This document shows, piece by piece, positions 43,819 to 54,945 of a DNA stretch of 64,000 nt. Under the pieces are notes generated by a model. The model was not told the DNA's origin, searched no databases, and saw only the letters and a list, made by a program, of their open reading frames with translations. The DNA lies in assembly GCF_950295315.1 (NCBI RefSeq), contig NC_080176.1:31007669-31071668 (forward strand). The letters are read 5' to 3'. The position numbers and the translations under genes are program-made. Position 1 is the stretch's first letter, and each line of letters begins with the position of its first letter. The DNA is from Erinaceus europaeus (taxonomy: Eukaryota > Chordata > Mammalia > Eulipotyphla > Erinaceidae).

Positions 43819-44960
43819 GATTTCATCTAATTTAGTGTTTGCATAGAGGAATGCCACTGGCTTTTGAATGTTGATTTTGTAGCCTGACACCTTACTGTAT
43901 TGCCTGATGATTTCCAAAAGCTTTTTGCTGGATTCTTTAGGTTTTTGTATGTATGCTATCATGTTGTCTGCAAATGGGGAGAGTTTGACCTCTTCCCTTC
44001 CCATCTGTATCCCTTTAATTCCTTGCTCCTGCCTGTTTGCTATGGCAAGAACTTCCAACACTTATGTTGAATAATATTGGTGATAGTGGGCAGCCCTGTC
44101 TAGTACTTAATCTGAGGGGAAATGCTTCCAGTTTTTCACCATTGAGTATGATTTGTTCTTCTTCTTCTAGGTCTTTTAGATGTACAATCAGACTGTTTAT
44201 TTATGCTTTTCCTTATTTCCTAATGTGTGCTTGTATGGTTATGAACTTCCCTCTGAGTACTACCTTAGCTGTTTCCCGAATATTTTTGATAGTTTGTATC
44301 TTCATTTTCATTGAACTCTCAAAACATTTTGAGTTCTTCCTTTATTTCCTCTTGGAGCCAGTAGTTGTTAAGTAGTGTACTGTTGAGCTTACACATTTTT
44401 GGACTCTTACTAATCTTTTGTTGGTTGCTAAGTGTTAGTTTAATTCCACTGTGGCTTGAGAAGATGCTTGGGATGATTTTAATACTCTTGAATTTGCTGA
44501 TGCTGTCTTTGTGGCCTAATGTATGTTCTATCCTTGAGAATGACCCATGTGGACTTGAGTAGAGTGTGTCTTCCAGTTTCTTGGATGAATGATTTTGAAA
44601 AATCCAATAGTTCTAGTTTATCTATCTCTTCATTTAGCTCCCTCATGTCTTTATTAATTTTCTGCCTGGAAGATCTGTCAAGTTGAGAGAGTGGGTTGTT
44701 GAAGACCCCTATTATGACTGTGTTGCTGTTAATATATTGCTGTAGCTCTTTCAGTAGATGTTTGATGTATTTAGATGGCTTCTCACTGGGTGCATAGATG
44801 TTAATTGTTAAGTCCTCTTGATGACTGATCCTCTAAGCATTAAGTAATGTTCATCCCTATGATATTAAATTTTATTTATTTTAAAATCTATCATGTCAGA
44901 TATGAGAATAGCTGGTTCCTGCCCCTTTTTGTGGGCCATTGGCTTGTATGATAGTTTTCT

Positions 44961-45219
44961 TTTTTTTTTCTTTTTAATTTGGTGTTTATTTCTTTTTTTT
45001 AAATTTTTTATTAAGAAAGGATTAATGAACAAAAACATAAGGTAGGAGGGGTACAGCTCCACACAATTCCCACCACCCAATCCCCATAACCCACCCCCTC
45101 CCATGATAGCTTTCCCATTCTCTAGCCCTCTGGGAGCATGGACCCAGGGTCGTTGAGGGCTGCAGAAGGTAGAAGGTCTGGCTTCTGTAATTGCTTCCCC
45201 GCTGAACATGGGCGTTGAC
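44961..45219 (-). mobile_element. L1-3'UTR-type repeat inserted in L1 ORF2 endonuclease
   Basis: A perfect 16-bp duplication TGTATGATAGTTTTCT at 44945-44960 and 45220-45235 bounds it. It is the last 259 bp of the 1.29-kb element seen at 32819-34111, with its poly(A) as a T-run on the left. 5' truncation plus a long duplication is what L1 machinery produces. Confidence 0.85.
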
Positions 45220-45317
45220 TGTATGATAGTTTTCTATCCTTTCACTTTGAGTCTGTGTTTGTCTTGCTGAGTTAGGTGGGTTTCCTGTAGACAGTATATT
45301 GTTGGGTTGTGTTTTCT

Positions 45318-45610
45318 TTTTTTTTTTAATTTTTTTAATATTTATTTTCTTTATTCCCTTTTGTTGCCCTTGTTGTTTTATTGTTGTAGTTATTATTGTT
45401 GTTGTCATTGTTGGATAGGACAGAGAGAAATGGAGAGAGGAGGGGAAGACAGAGAGGAGGAGAGAAAGATAGACACCTGCAGACCTGCTTCACCGCCTGT
45501 GAAGCGACTCCCCTGCAGGTGGGGAGCCGGGATTCGAACCGGGATCCTTATGCCGGTCCTTGTGCTTTGCGCCACCTGCGCTTAACCTGCTGTGCTACAG
45601 CCCGACTCCC
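45318..45610 (-). mobile_element. Family A SINE inserted in L1, with target duplication
   Basis: A 14-bp duplication GGGTTGTGTTTTCT at 45304-45317 and 45611-45624. The head, B-box complement and body are well preserved, so it is a rather young copy. Confidence 0.88.
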
Positions 45611-45714
45611 GGGTTGTGTTTTCTTATCCAACTTCATACTCTGTGCCTTTTAATGGGTGAATTCAGGCCATTGATATTTATTGATATCAAAGATTGAAGA
45701 TATTTTAATGCCAT

Positions 45715-46737
45715 TTTTGTAGATTTTTAGAGTGTTCTGATAGATGGCATATATATGGTGGTCTGACTGTTTATGGGAGATCTTTCAGAACTTCTTTCAG
45801 GGCAGGCTTGGTGATAGTTGATTCTTTCAACTGTTGCTTGTCTGAGAAGGTTTTTATGCCTCCATCTAGTGTGAATGACAGTCTAGCAAGATAGAGTAGT
45901 CTTAGTTTAAAGCCTTTCTCATTGAGCCCTCAATACATATCTTGCCTTTCTCATCTGGCCTTTAGTGTTTGTGTGGAGAAGTCTGCTGCTAATCTTATGG
46001 GTTTTCCTCTGTAGGTGACTTTGTTTTCCTCTTGCAGTCTTTAGAATCCTTTATCTGTATTCCTTTCCATTCTAAATATGATGTGTCTTGGTGTCTTTAA
46101 GTCCGGGTTAGTTCTGTTTGGGACCCTCTGGGCTTCTTGAACCTTTATGTCTTTGGTGTTGTCTAGACTAGAGAAGTTCTCAGATATTATGTCCTGAAGA
46201 ATACTTTCTTCCCCTCCCTCTCTTTCTTCCTCTGGTAAGCCAATAATATGTATACTATTTCTTCTGAAGTCATCCCATAGGTCTCTGTTGTTGTTTTCAG
46301 TATCTCTTAATCTCTTTTTGAGATCTCTTACTTCTTTTTTAGTTGTCTCTAATTTGTCTTCGTTCTTGCTTATTCTGTCTTCAGCCTTATTTATTCTATT
46401 CATCTATCTTGTTACCCTGTTCTGATACTGTTTTAGCTTGTTCAGCTAGTTGTGTTCTTAGCTCAGCTATTTCAGCTTTGAGCTCTCTAATAACCTTGAG
46501 ATAATTAGTGTTTTCTTCTAGGGTCTCATTTGTTGCTTCTGCATCTCTGATGACAATTCTTTCAAACTCTTTACTCATTCCTGTGACTATTTCCTTAACA
46601 AGCATTTGGATGTTGACCTCATTATTTTGTGCTTCAACCTTTGGGGGAGCTTTCAGCTGGACTCCTGTCTTGATTCATTTCTCCAATATTTCTTTTTGTT
46701 GGTTTAACCATTCTATATAGTATGTTAGGAGTTCCAT
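45715..46737 (-). pseudogene. L1 ORF1 remnant (RNA-binding chaperone protein)
   Basis: The N-terminal part (46605-46396) reads as a coiled coil, KELKAEIAELRTQLAEQAKTV type. After a frameshift near 46400 the frame 46403-46041 reads the typical RRM part (DLWDDFRRNSIHIIGLPEEE, ILQDIISENF, RTNPDLKTPRHIIFRM). The C-terminal region continues with stops to about 45715. The product would form trimers on L1 RNA. The length is close to normal but the frame is broken. Confidence 0.85.
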
Positions 46738-47599
46738 TTCTCGATACTTTTCAAATTACTGATCACTCTTGCCTGGATTGACTTGTGTCTAAGTAAGGTA
46801 CTTAAAGAGTTTACAGTTGTGGAAATTAACAGTTGTTTCATTATTTCAGTCCCTGAGTTGGAGCACAGAGGCTGTTAAACACCTCTTTTGATCTTTTTCT
46901 TCTCTGTAGGCTGTGGGAGCCTGAGGGCTTTTAAAGTATAAGTAGGCTTCTTAGTTTAATCACTGACTCCTGACAAAGGTAAATCAGGGTTTGGGGAGAT
47001 ACACAGTGGTTATACATAGCAACTATCACAACCCAAGGATCTAAAGCTCCAGTCTCAGTTCAGCTTCTCTGCCAAGCCAGGTGGCCCTGCCAGGCCCTGT
47101 GAGTTTCTCAACAAGTCCCATTTGTAGTCTGTAGGTTCTGAGGTGATTATTAACCATTTCTCATCAGGAGAACAATGTGGAAAGGCTCCCAATATACAGC
47201 CCCACTGCTAGGCCACTGAAATGTAGCTCTTCTGGGTTTCCTGGTCAGTTCTCTGTCTCCTGATATCAGCACAGGGCCTCCCCCCTGCTGCTTCAGCCTC
47301 TGAGGGTAGTTGCCATGGAGACTCACAGTTGCATTTGGTGAGTCTTAGGGTAAAACAGGCTGGAGGTGGTGCCTCAACTGGCAAACTGCTGGACTGTTAC
47401 CAGCCACTCAGTCTCTCCTTAGGCTCCTCCCTGCCCATGAGCCACATGTGTTTGCACTGACTGGTGGTTTGGTGGGTTCCTCAAGTTGTTCTAGTAGTGC
47501 CATATTGTAGTCCCAGGTGATCTGCTTTAGTATTCCTAGTTGTCCCCTGAGAGGAGAGGAGAGAAACACAGCTGCTGCTGCTGCTCCGTAGCCCCACCT
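46738..47599 (-). promoter_or_regulatory. L1 5' UTR / internal promoter region
   Basis: About 860 bp, richer in GC than its surroundings. On the - strand it opens GGAGGTGGGGCTACGGAGCA followed by a CAG run (complement at 47572-47599). It is intron antisense here, so any residual promoter would point against AUTS2. Confidence 0.65.
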
Positions 47600-47754
47600 C
47601 CCTTTTGTGGTTTTAATATTCTGGTCTCTTGATTGAGATAAGTATTAGGCTTGACTAGGAGAATTTGTGTTTGGGGTTGGAGCTGGAGTTAAAATTATGT
47701 CTTAGTAATAAAATTTGATCAAGGTGATTTTGGTCAAAGAATTGGTTATGAAGG

Positions 47755-47948
47755 CACTTGCATCCCAAGATGTGGTATAGCAGACAGAATATCATACTTG
47801 ACTTAATGAGGTCCGAGGTTCACTACCAACATCACATATATTAGAGTGATGATTGGAGAGCCCCCCTCCCCTCCTCCTTTCCCTCCCTCTGGCTTTCTTA
47901 TCTCCCCTCTCTCTCCCTCTCATGTTAGTAAATAAAGAGTTTTAAGAG
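47755..47948 (+). mobile_element. Family C SINE, diverged
   Basis: GATGTGGTATAGCAGACAGAA, GAGGTTCACTACCAACATCAC, a CT-rich body and TAGTAAATAAAGAG. Confidence 0.6.
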
Positions 47949-48309
47949 TTGGTTACATATTTAGTTGAAAGAGCATAGAAAAAGCTAGACAGTTTTAAAG
48001 CAACCCCATTTGGGTGCCAATTGGGGTGGGGGTTTGGGGGAGAAGAGAGAGATAGGCAGTGGTGTAAGGGAAGAAGGGCCAGGGCCTTAATTCTATAAAA
48101 GATGATATTCCTATAATGTTTGTGACTCTAAATTATGTATATCCTCCTGAGATTAGTGATATAATTATTCCCACTGGAGTGAGTTTACAGTGTAAATACC
48201 ACTTTTCCCCACCCTTCCCTCCTAAAAGGGAGTGGGAAGACTTCTTACCTTTCTGTCATGAAACCAGTTTAATTCTATGCCTACCCTAAGCTGTAGCTTT
48301 TAGTCTTAA

Positions 48310-48505
48310 TTGTTCATTTATTTATAAGATAGAGACAGAAAGAAATTGAGAGGGAAGGGAAGATGGAGAGGTAGAAAAAGAAACACCTATACCACAAACT
48401 TCCCCACTTGTGAAGCTTTTCCCCTACAGGTGGCAGCAGGGGCTTGGTCCTGAGTTCTTTGCACACTGTAATGTTTAGCCATGTGTGCCACTACCTGGTC
48501 CCTGT
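48310..48505 (-). mobile_element. Family A' SINE
   Basis: TTTATTTATAAGATAGAGAC, CCCCTACAGGTGGCAGCAGG and GCCACTACCTGGTCCC. Confidence 0.8.
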
Positions 48506-49109
48506 GGCTTTTTGTTTTAATTCTTATACTCACAGATTTTATATAACCTTTGTATCTTCAAAATTAACTGTTCTACTTTCTCCTATGGTGAAATAGTACG
48601 TAGACAAAATAAATAAATAAGGTCTTGTGTGTGTATGCTTAATGTAACAGTTTATGTATGAATTTATGTGGGTTTTGATTTTAATGATTCCTCTTACAGT
48701 AATATTGGTAATGTCTTCTGTGGTGATGCAAAATATACTGTCCTTGCACATGTTATTTTTGCTAGTAGAATTTATTCAGAAATTGGTTGAAGTTAAGGCC
48801 TTAAACTTTTTATTTACCACATTCCTAGAATCATATGTGTTTTTATGAAATCTTGAACATTTAAATCACTGTCATTGCCCATCTGCAAAATGAGAGGTTT
48901 AGACTAAAAAATCATCAGACTTTTCTGAGTTCCATGCTTTTTAAAAAAAATTATGAGCACATAGAAATAGTATATTGATAGAAATTTAAAAAGTTTGATG
49001 GTGATTTGGTTTTGGAGCCTAATCTTCAAGGCTTTGTGAAGCTCATAAAAGGAGAGTGAAGAAGATGGATCTCTCTGTCTCTCCCTCTCTCTGTTTCTCT
49101 CTCTCTATA

Positions 49110-49500
49110 TATATATAATTTTTATTTATAACATGGAAATATTGACAGGACCATAGGATAAGATACAATTCCCACCACCAGAACTCCATATTCCATCCCC
49201 TCCCTTGATAGCTTTCCTATTCTTTATCCCTCTGGGATTATGGATCCAGGGTCATTACTGGTGCAGAAGGTGGAAAGCCTGGTTTCTGTAATTGTTTCTC
49301 TGCTGAACATGGGCATTGGCAGGTCGATCCATACTCGCAGCCTGTCTCTCTCTTTTCCTAGTGTGGCAGGTCTCTGGGGAGGCAAGTCGCCAGGACATAT
49401 TGGTGGGACCATCTGCCCAGGGAAGTCAGGTTGGCATCATGGTATAGCATCTAGAACCTGATGTTTGAAAAGGAATTAAAATATAAAGCAGAATCTGACT
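49110..49500 (-). mobile_element. L1-3'UTR-type repeat
   Basis: A - strand copy: CCCACCACCAGAACTCCATA, CCCTCTGGGATTATGGATCC, GCTGAACATGGGCATTGGCA. Its left end is a CT-rich and AT-rich stretch (49080-49120). Confidence 0.75.
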
Positions 49501-51377
49501 GAGTTTGGAGTATGTCACCAAAGTAAAAATCTCTGGGTGGAGGGTGAGGGTGGAAGATGCATTTTTAGTGGGAGAGTGATTACTTGAGTAGTGGTTTGCT
49601 GGCCCACTGGTGTGATTAAGTGCCATCTGTGTGTGATCACTGGTAAAGGTGACACTGAAATGTTTAATGACCAGTTTGTTTATTCAAAAGCTTGTGTTAA
49701 CAATATTTGAGATTGCTTTTTCATTTTGCTAGATGCCTGTACACATTACAGTCACTTTCTTGTCTTTGCCTCTTACCAGGTAAACTAACTGCATTTAACC
49801 ATCATAGCTTGGAAAGGGGAACTCTGTGATGGGAGCTAGATGAAGATTCGTAAATTACTGAATAGTGTGCTAACTCTTATTGAGGAAGTTGTAGTCAGAA
49901 TTATAGATGAAAGAGGGCAATAGGATGTGAGTATTTAGTCTTTAGTTTTAATTTAGTGTAGGGGTGGATTAGGCTTGCAATTTATTAGGATCTGGTGCTT
50001 CCTGAGCAGGCAGCTTAGTACACACTTTTCCTATCATTAAGGGAAGTTGTCTTTTCCTTAGTGAAGAGGAAATAATAGATTGAGTTTTTCCTTGAGAACC
50101 TATTGAGGGCAACTAATCTTTTTATTGTGTAAGTGCAATTAATATACTTCATAAGAAAGATGTGTAATTCTAAAAATTAAATTGCTTTATCTTCCCTTGA
50201 CTGATCACAAAAACTGAGCCCTGGTTATCAGCACCCCATCCTGTTAAGGAAACTTTAGCACTTAAACATCCCAATGGAACTTAGTCATTATATTGTGTTT
50301 TGCAAGTATAAATACTGTTTTTAGAAAGTGCTGAACTGGCAACTATCTTTAAAAAATGATTGTACTTTTTTATGTGGCAACAGTAAACATCTCTTAATTT
50401 ACAAGCTTTTTAAAAAAATGTAGGAACAAGTTAACTCACTTCTCAATAGAAATGCTTGTCTTTCTGATCCTCCTATTTCTGGTCTTAAGTTTATCCTTAA
50501 CTGTTTGCTCATGATGTAATCACCGGACATAGGAAAAATGGGTTTCTACTCTTACTAGTAAGGATACAGGAGGATTTTTCCCCCTTTCTACTTAAGAGTT
50601 TTGAATGTGGAAACGAAAGTAGAGGTTGTACAGGTCTCTGTAAGGAACTTAATTCTTTATTTGTGAAAGTCGCATTGAAACCACGGAAGAATACATTATT
50701 GTGGAATCAAATTTCAAGGGGGACTTATAGATGACATTGCAGATATCAAAACATATATACAGACTCGAATGTTATAGATGTAAAATTGTATTCTGTATTG
50801 TAGGAAGTTGAAGGCTTGATCGCAGTATTGTCTTTAAAATTAGAGCTCTTTGGAAGTTATAGTATAAGGCTCTGATTTATGTTTTGCCATTGAATGTTGA
50901 CCTTAGAGTATGATTATGTAGAGACAGAAGGACCCTGGTGGCTCAGTCACTGGCTATTTGTTTGCATCTATGCTGACAGGAGGATACATCTCTGTCCATT
51001 GAGAGTAGTTACAATCAGAAACTGACCCTTTCTTTTAGAAGAACTTGTTCAGATTGTCTGAGGACTTCTTTGACATTTCTTATTAGTAGAAGTTAGATTG
51101 CTAAAGAAGATTTATAATGGATAATTATGATTACACAGATCTTGTGCATGTTATATTTCTGAAGACCTGCTAATTAGTTTGGTATGGGAATCACAGACAT
51201 TTATTCAGCTTGACCCCAGAGCCTACAGGTTTCTAGAAATCAAAACATTTGAAACTCTAATATAATTAGGGATTATAATGAAAATACATAGGCACTTTGC
51301 TGTGTACTGTTTCTTAAATGGATTTGTTATAATGGTTAAATGACTGATGGTACCTTGAACTAATATCATGAAATGTG

Positions 51378-51622
51378 AGGGGCCAGCAGGTGACTTGCCC
51401 AGGAGAGAGCACATGTTGCCATACACAAGGACTGAAGCCAAGGAACACTTGCAGGAGGGAAACAAGCAATTGAGCAACACTGTGATGTCTTTCCTTCTCT
51501 CTCCCCATCTCTATCTCTCAGCCTTTATTTGGAGGGTGGCAGAATTATTGGGGAAGGGAAGACCACCTGGAGCAGCTGATTCATGCAGGCCCCCTGCCTC
51601 AGTGATAACTCTGGTGGCAAAA
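51378..51622 (+). mobile_element. Family A' SINE
   Basis: AGGGGCCAGCAGGTGACTTG head, a CT-rich middle, GGAGCAGCTGATTCATGCAGG and CAGTGATAACTCTGGTGGCAA. Confidence 0.75.
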
Positions 51623-51807
51623 AGGATGGAAGGAAGGAAAAGGCAAAAGAAATGTGAGGCACAGTTGCATCATTTTTACATCATACTTCAGGTTTTAAGT
51701 GTGCTGTGTTAATTGGGGTCAGTTATACAGTGTTGTAAAGGGCTCATACTATTTAGCAGTAAAGCCATGAGAGATAATAAGATTCTTCCTTATGAATTTA
51801 GGTGGTG

Positions 51808-51970
51808 GGTAGGGGAGATAGCATAATGGTTATGCAAACAGACTCTCATGCCTGAGGTCCCAGGTTCAATTCCCTGCACCACCATAAGCCAGAGCTGAGC
51901 AGTGCTCAGGTGTTTCTCTCTGTGTCTCTATCTGTATCTCTCTCAAATAAATGAATAAATAAAAATAAAT
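51808..51970 (+). mobile_element. Family B SINE with CT body
   Basis: TAGGGGAGATAGCATAATGG, CCAGGTTCAATTCCCTGCACC, AGAGCTGAGCAGTGCTCAGG and an AAATAAATGAATAAAT tail. Confidence 0.88.
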
Positions 51971-52074
51971 GAACTTAGGTGGTTCCCTACTTTTTTCACA
52001 TTGTCCATAATGATAGCAATAAAAGCAAACTCCTAGGAAGAAATAGTAGGTGATTAAAGTTGATCCTTTAAAAT

Positions 52075-52246
52075 TTTTTTTACTATATTTATTTATTGGA
52101 TAGTGAGGGAAATTCAAAGAGACATCTACAACACTGTTTTACCACTCATGAAGCTTTTCCTTTGCAGGTGGGGACCAGAGGCTCGAACCTGGGTCCTTGC
52201 GCATTGTAACATGTGTGCAGCCAGGTGCGCCACCACTGGTCCCAAG
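52075..52246 (-). mobile_element. Family A' SINE
   Basis: TATTTATTTATTGGATAGTG, CTTTGCAGGTGGGGACCAGA, GGCTCGAACCTGGGTCC and CGCCACCACTGGTCCC. Confidence 0.83.
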
Positions 52247-52255
52247 ATGATCTTT

Positions 52256-52302
52256 TAAAAGCTTTTTTATTAGTGATTTAATATTAATTTACAGAATTAT
52301 TA
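52256..52302 (-). mobile_element. L1-3'UTR-type repeat, 3' end split by a SINE
   Basis: TTTTTTATTAGTGATTTAAT followed by TTAATTTACAGAATTATTAG is the end of the repeat. The rest resumes at 52528. Confidence 0.7.
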
Positions 52303-52527
52303 GATAAGGGTCCTGGTGGTGGCACATTTGGTTCATTGCACATGTTACAACACATAAGGATCCGGGTTTGAGCCCCTGGTCTTTCCCTGCAGGGGGAACA
52401 CTTTATGAGTGCTGAAGCAGTGCTGTAGTTGTCTCTCTGTCTCTTTCTCCCTCTCTATCTTCCCCTTCTCTCTTGATATCTGGCTTTCTCTATCCAATAA
52501 ATAAGTAAAGATAAAAAACTTTAAAAA
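52303..52527 (+). mobile_element. Family A' SINE nested in an L1-3'UTR repeat
   Basis: Head GGGTCCTGGTGGTGGCACAT, B-box GGGTTTGAGCCCC, a CT-rich middle and a TAAATAAG tail. ATTATTAGATAAGG on the left and ATTATAAGATAATAGG on the right look like the interrupted site. Confidence 0.8.
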
Positions 52528-52985
52528 ATTATAAGATAATAGGGGTATAATTCTACACCTCCACCACCAGAATTCTGTGCCCCTATTCTCTCCATTAGAA
52601 ACTGCATTAGTTCACCCAAGATCACAGACATGGATTTATTATTATTCCTATAACTATGTATGTATTTATGTATCTATTTATGTATGTATGTATCTATCTA
52701 TCTATATCCCCCCCCCCTTCTCTTCCTTTCAAGTCACACCTACTACTTTTGAGTGCCCTTCCCTCCTCCATACCCCCGTCTCTCTCTGGGTCCTGATGTA
52801 ATTGGAGTTCAGAGCCCTGTGGTCATCTTCCCCTAACATGTTCTCTTCTGACAGTATGGCCTGAGATTTTTTAGGGGTTACAGAAGGTGGAAGGTCTGGC
52901 TTCGAGTTGCTTCTCCACTGGATGTGGTTGTTGGCCTCTGTTGACCCATACCCTCTAGCCTGTTTCTATCTGACAAATTATAATC
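52528..52985 (-). mobile_element. L1-3'UTR-type repeat, main part split by a SINE
   Basis: Continues the copy at 52256. It contains TCCACCACCAGAATTCTGTG, a TATG/TATC microsatellite (52655-52705), a C-run, and GGTGGAAGGTCTGGCTTC. Confidence 0.75.
52655..52705. repeat. (TATG)n/(TATC)n microsatellite
   Basis: Imperfect tetramers followed by a run of about 10 C, inside an L1-3'UTR-type repeat. Confidence 0.9.
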
Positions 52986-53565
52986 TTACAATAATTCTTA
53001 GAAGCTTGAAGTACAAATCAGGTGCTAGTTTTTAATACTGATTATTGAGGGACCCTAATCTAGTCTTGTCTCTGTGTGGAATCTAGTTGTGTATTAAACT
53101 GGAGGTATTTATTTGACATTGAGAAACTAGTAAGGCCTTTATGAAAGATGCTTTTTAAAAAATTGGCTTCTGTACTGATCATTCTTTGAGTTCTAGAACT
53201 TGTATTTTGTGTCTCTTGTTTATGTACTTAGTGTCTGAGGTCTGTTCCATCAACCCTGAACATTGGTAAGAGTGAGCATAATCATCACTTGACTTCAGTG
53301 AGACAGATGCTTGGAGTAGTGTGGCCAGAAATAAACTTTATCCCAAGTGACATATATAATTTAAATTTAGTAACAGCTGGCCAAAACAGGCCAGAACACT
53401 TTAATTACCACCATATAACATAAGCCATACACAGAGAAATTGACTGAATTAGAAAAATAACTGCAATTAAATGAATGGTCAGTAATTCAGTTTGAACTAT
53501 CCTGAGAACTATAGAAATTGTTCCATGAAATTATGACACTCACTAAATCTAAAAGCAAAAATGAG

Positions 53566-53587
53566 CACACACACACACACACACACA
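53566..53587. repeat. (CA)n microsatellite
   Basis: Eleven CA units, with GAGCAC on both sides. Confidence 0.92.
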
Positions 53588-53685
53588 TGAGCACCAAACT
53601 TCTTCCTTAAGAAATATTTAAATTGCATTATTGTTAGAGGACTGAGGACAAAGTGACATGATTTTCAACCGTAATTACGAAAATA

Positions 53686-53769
53686 CTCCTTTCATATTAG
53701 TGATTTTCATTTTATAAAATATAGCCTCTCCTTTCATATTAGTGATTTTCATTTTATAAAATATAGCCT
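53686..53769. repeat. Perfect 42-bp tandem duplication
   Basis: 53686-53727 and 53728-53769 are identical as far as I can read, each beginning CTCCTTTCATATTAGTG and ending AAAATATAGCCT. The unit is not part of any repeat family I recognise. Confidence 0.95.
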
Positions 53770-54687
53770 CTACACTTTTGATAGTTAATGATGGTAGACA
53801 GAACTCCTTTTCTTTATTTAAAACTGCATTTTTGCAGTGATTAAATTTCACGACTTCTCCTCTGCTGTGATACAGTGGCATTAGCATGTGGCCAGTCTTG
53901 CTAGCTCCAGAGCGTGGAATAAGCCTGGGTTTGCTCTCCATTCTAATCTCTGCCACAGCAACCCATCTCCACACAAGTCTGTACATGTCGGGTAATGAGT
54001 GGGAAGTGGGAGTGGGCAAGTGGCTCTGGTTTGCAGTGGTGTTGGTGCTGAGCAGATGGTTGTGATAGCCACGTGTTGTAAGATTCCTGTGGGAGTTGAT
54101 GGTGGTGACAGGCAACTCACAATGTGCTATTTACAGTTTGGGTTTGCAGTCTTTTGGTGACATCTGAATGCTCTTTAGCAACTGCTTTCATTACTACCTT
54201 TCAAGGAGCTGCTAATTGAAAATGAAATTGTGGGTGGGCTTTCAGGCAGGCACAGGCAATACTGTGTGGTGAATGTTACATGAGAACTGTTGGGTGCCTT
54301 CATGCCCAATTTGTAATTGGTTTTCTAAGGAGGAAAGCCAGTGTTGTATTTAAAGATTCACTAGGTGTAGTGGGTACACTCAATGTTTCACCCTGCCCAG
54401 GTGAGCCAAAGTGCACTCATTGGCTGCAAAGCAGACTAGCTATGTGTAATTCTTTCTAATTGTTCACCAGTGTGGAAAGCTTTTCTTTTAAATTTGCCAA
54501 CATCTTGTAGTTGTCCTTTTTTTTGAAGTGCATCATTCTTTTTTTTTTCTTCTGTTATTCGTACTTTTACACAGATCTCTGGAACTCTGAGGCATTATAT
54601 TCCAGTTTTTGCATGTAACTTTTCTACCTATAAACCTTTAAGGCAGGATGTACATCTAGGCACAGAGTATAGAAAAAGATTTTCTTC

Positions 54688-54945
54688 AGGGCTGGGTGGT
54701 AGTGCACCCAGTTGAATGCACACGTTTCCTGCAGAGTGGTGAAGCAGTGCTGCAGATGTCTTTCTATTTCCTCTCTATGTACTCTTCCCCTCTCAATCTG
54801 TCTTTACTATGAAATAAAAAAAAATTTTTTTTAAAGGAGGGAGAGGTGGGGAAGGAGAAGGAAAAAAACAGATGACTACTAGGAGTAGTGGATTTGTCGT
54901 GCAGGCACTGAGTTCCAGAGATAGACCCTGGTGGTAATTAAAAAA
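54688..54945 (+). mobile_element. Family A' SINE, B-box lost
   Basis: GGGCTGGGTGGTAGTGCACC head, a deletion, GAAGCAGTGCTGCAGATG, TAGGAGTAGTGGATTTGTCG and ATAGACCCTGGTGGTAATT. Confidence 0.75.

Larger units (their letters stand above)
42040..45700 (-). pseudogene. L1 ORF2 remnant (endonuclease / reverse transcriptase), deleted and interrupted
   Basis: The endonuclease part is seen as NINGLNSPIKRHR-like sequence near 45660, then ILISDMIDFK, an INIYAP block and an NNPLSQLDRSSRQKINKD segment (about 45000-44650). The NNYWLQEEIKEELKMF linker lies at about 44380-44330. The reading then jumps from a KDLEEEEQ stretch straight to the [30 protein letters not shown] and FADN segments (44160-43900), so the region between is deleted. 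FADN stands where an active RT has FADD. After a SINE insertion the C-terminal part contains [19 protein letters not shown] (43346-43122). Inactive. Confidence 0.85.
41709..47599 (-). mobile_element. LINE-1, both ends present, ORF2 internally deleted
   Basis: An L1 on the - strand spanning 5.9 kb, of which about 5.0 kb is L1 after subtracting three later insertions (43551-43818, 44961-45219, 45318-45610). The repeat CCCTTTTGTG at 41699-41708 and 47600-47609 is a likely 10-bp target duplication, so the 5' end at 47599 is probably original. From 5' to 3' it has a 5' UTR (47599 to about 46738), ORF1 (about 46737-45715), ORF2 endonuclease (about 45700-44600), a linker up to about 44160, RT (about 44150-43830), the ORF2 C-terminus (about 43550-42040) and a short 3' UTR. 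Between linker and RT the reading jumps, so roughly 1 kb of ORF2 is missing. Many stops and frameshifts show it is dead. Confidence 0.88.

Noticed and set aside
53675..54115. 146-codon frame on the - strand
   Set aside because: Part of its length comes from the 42-bp duplication (repeated IFYKMKITNMKG). Nothing recognisable.
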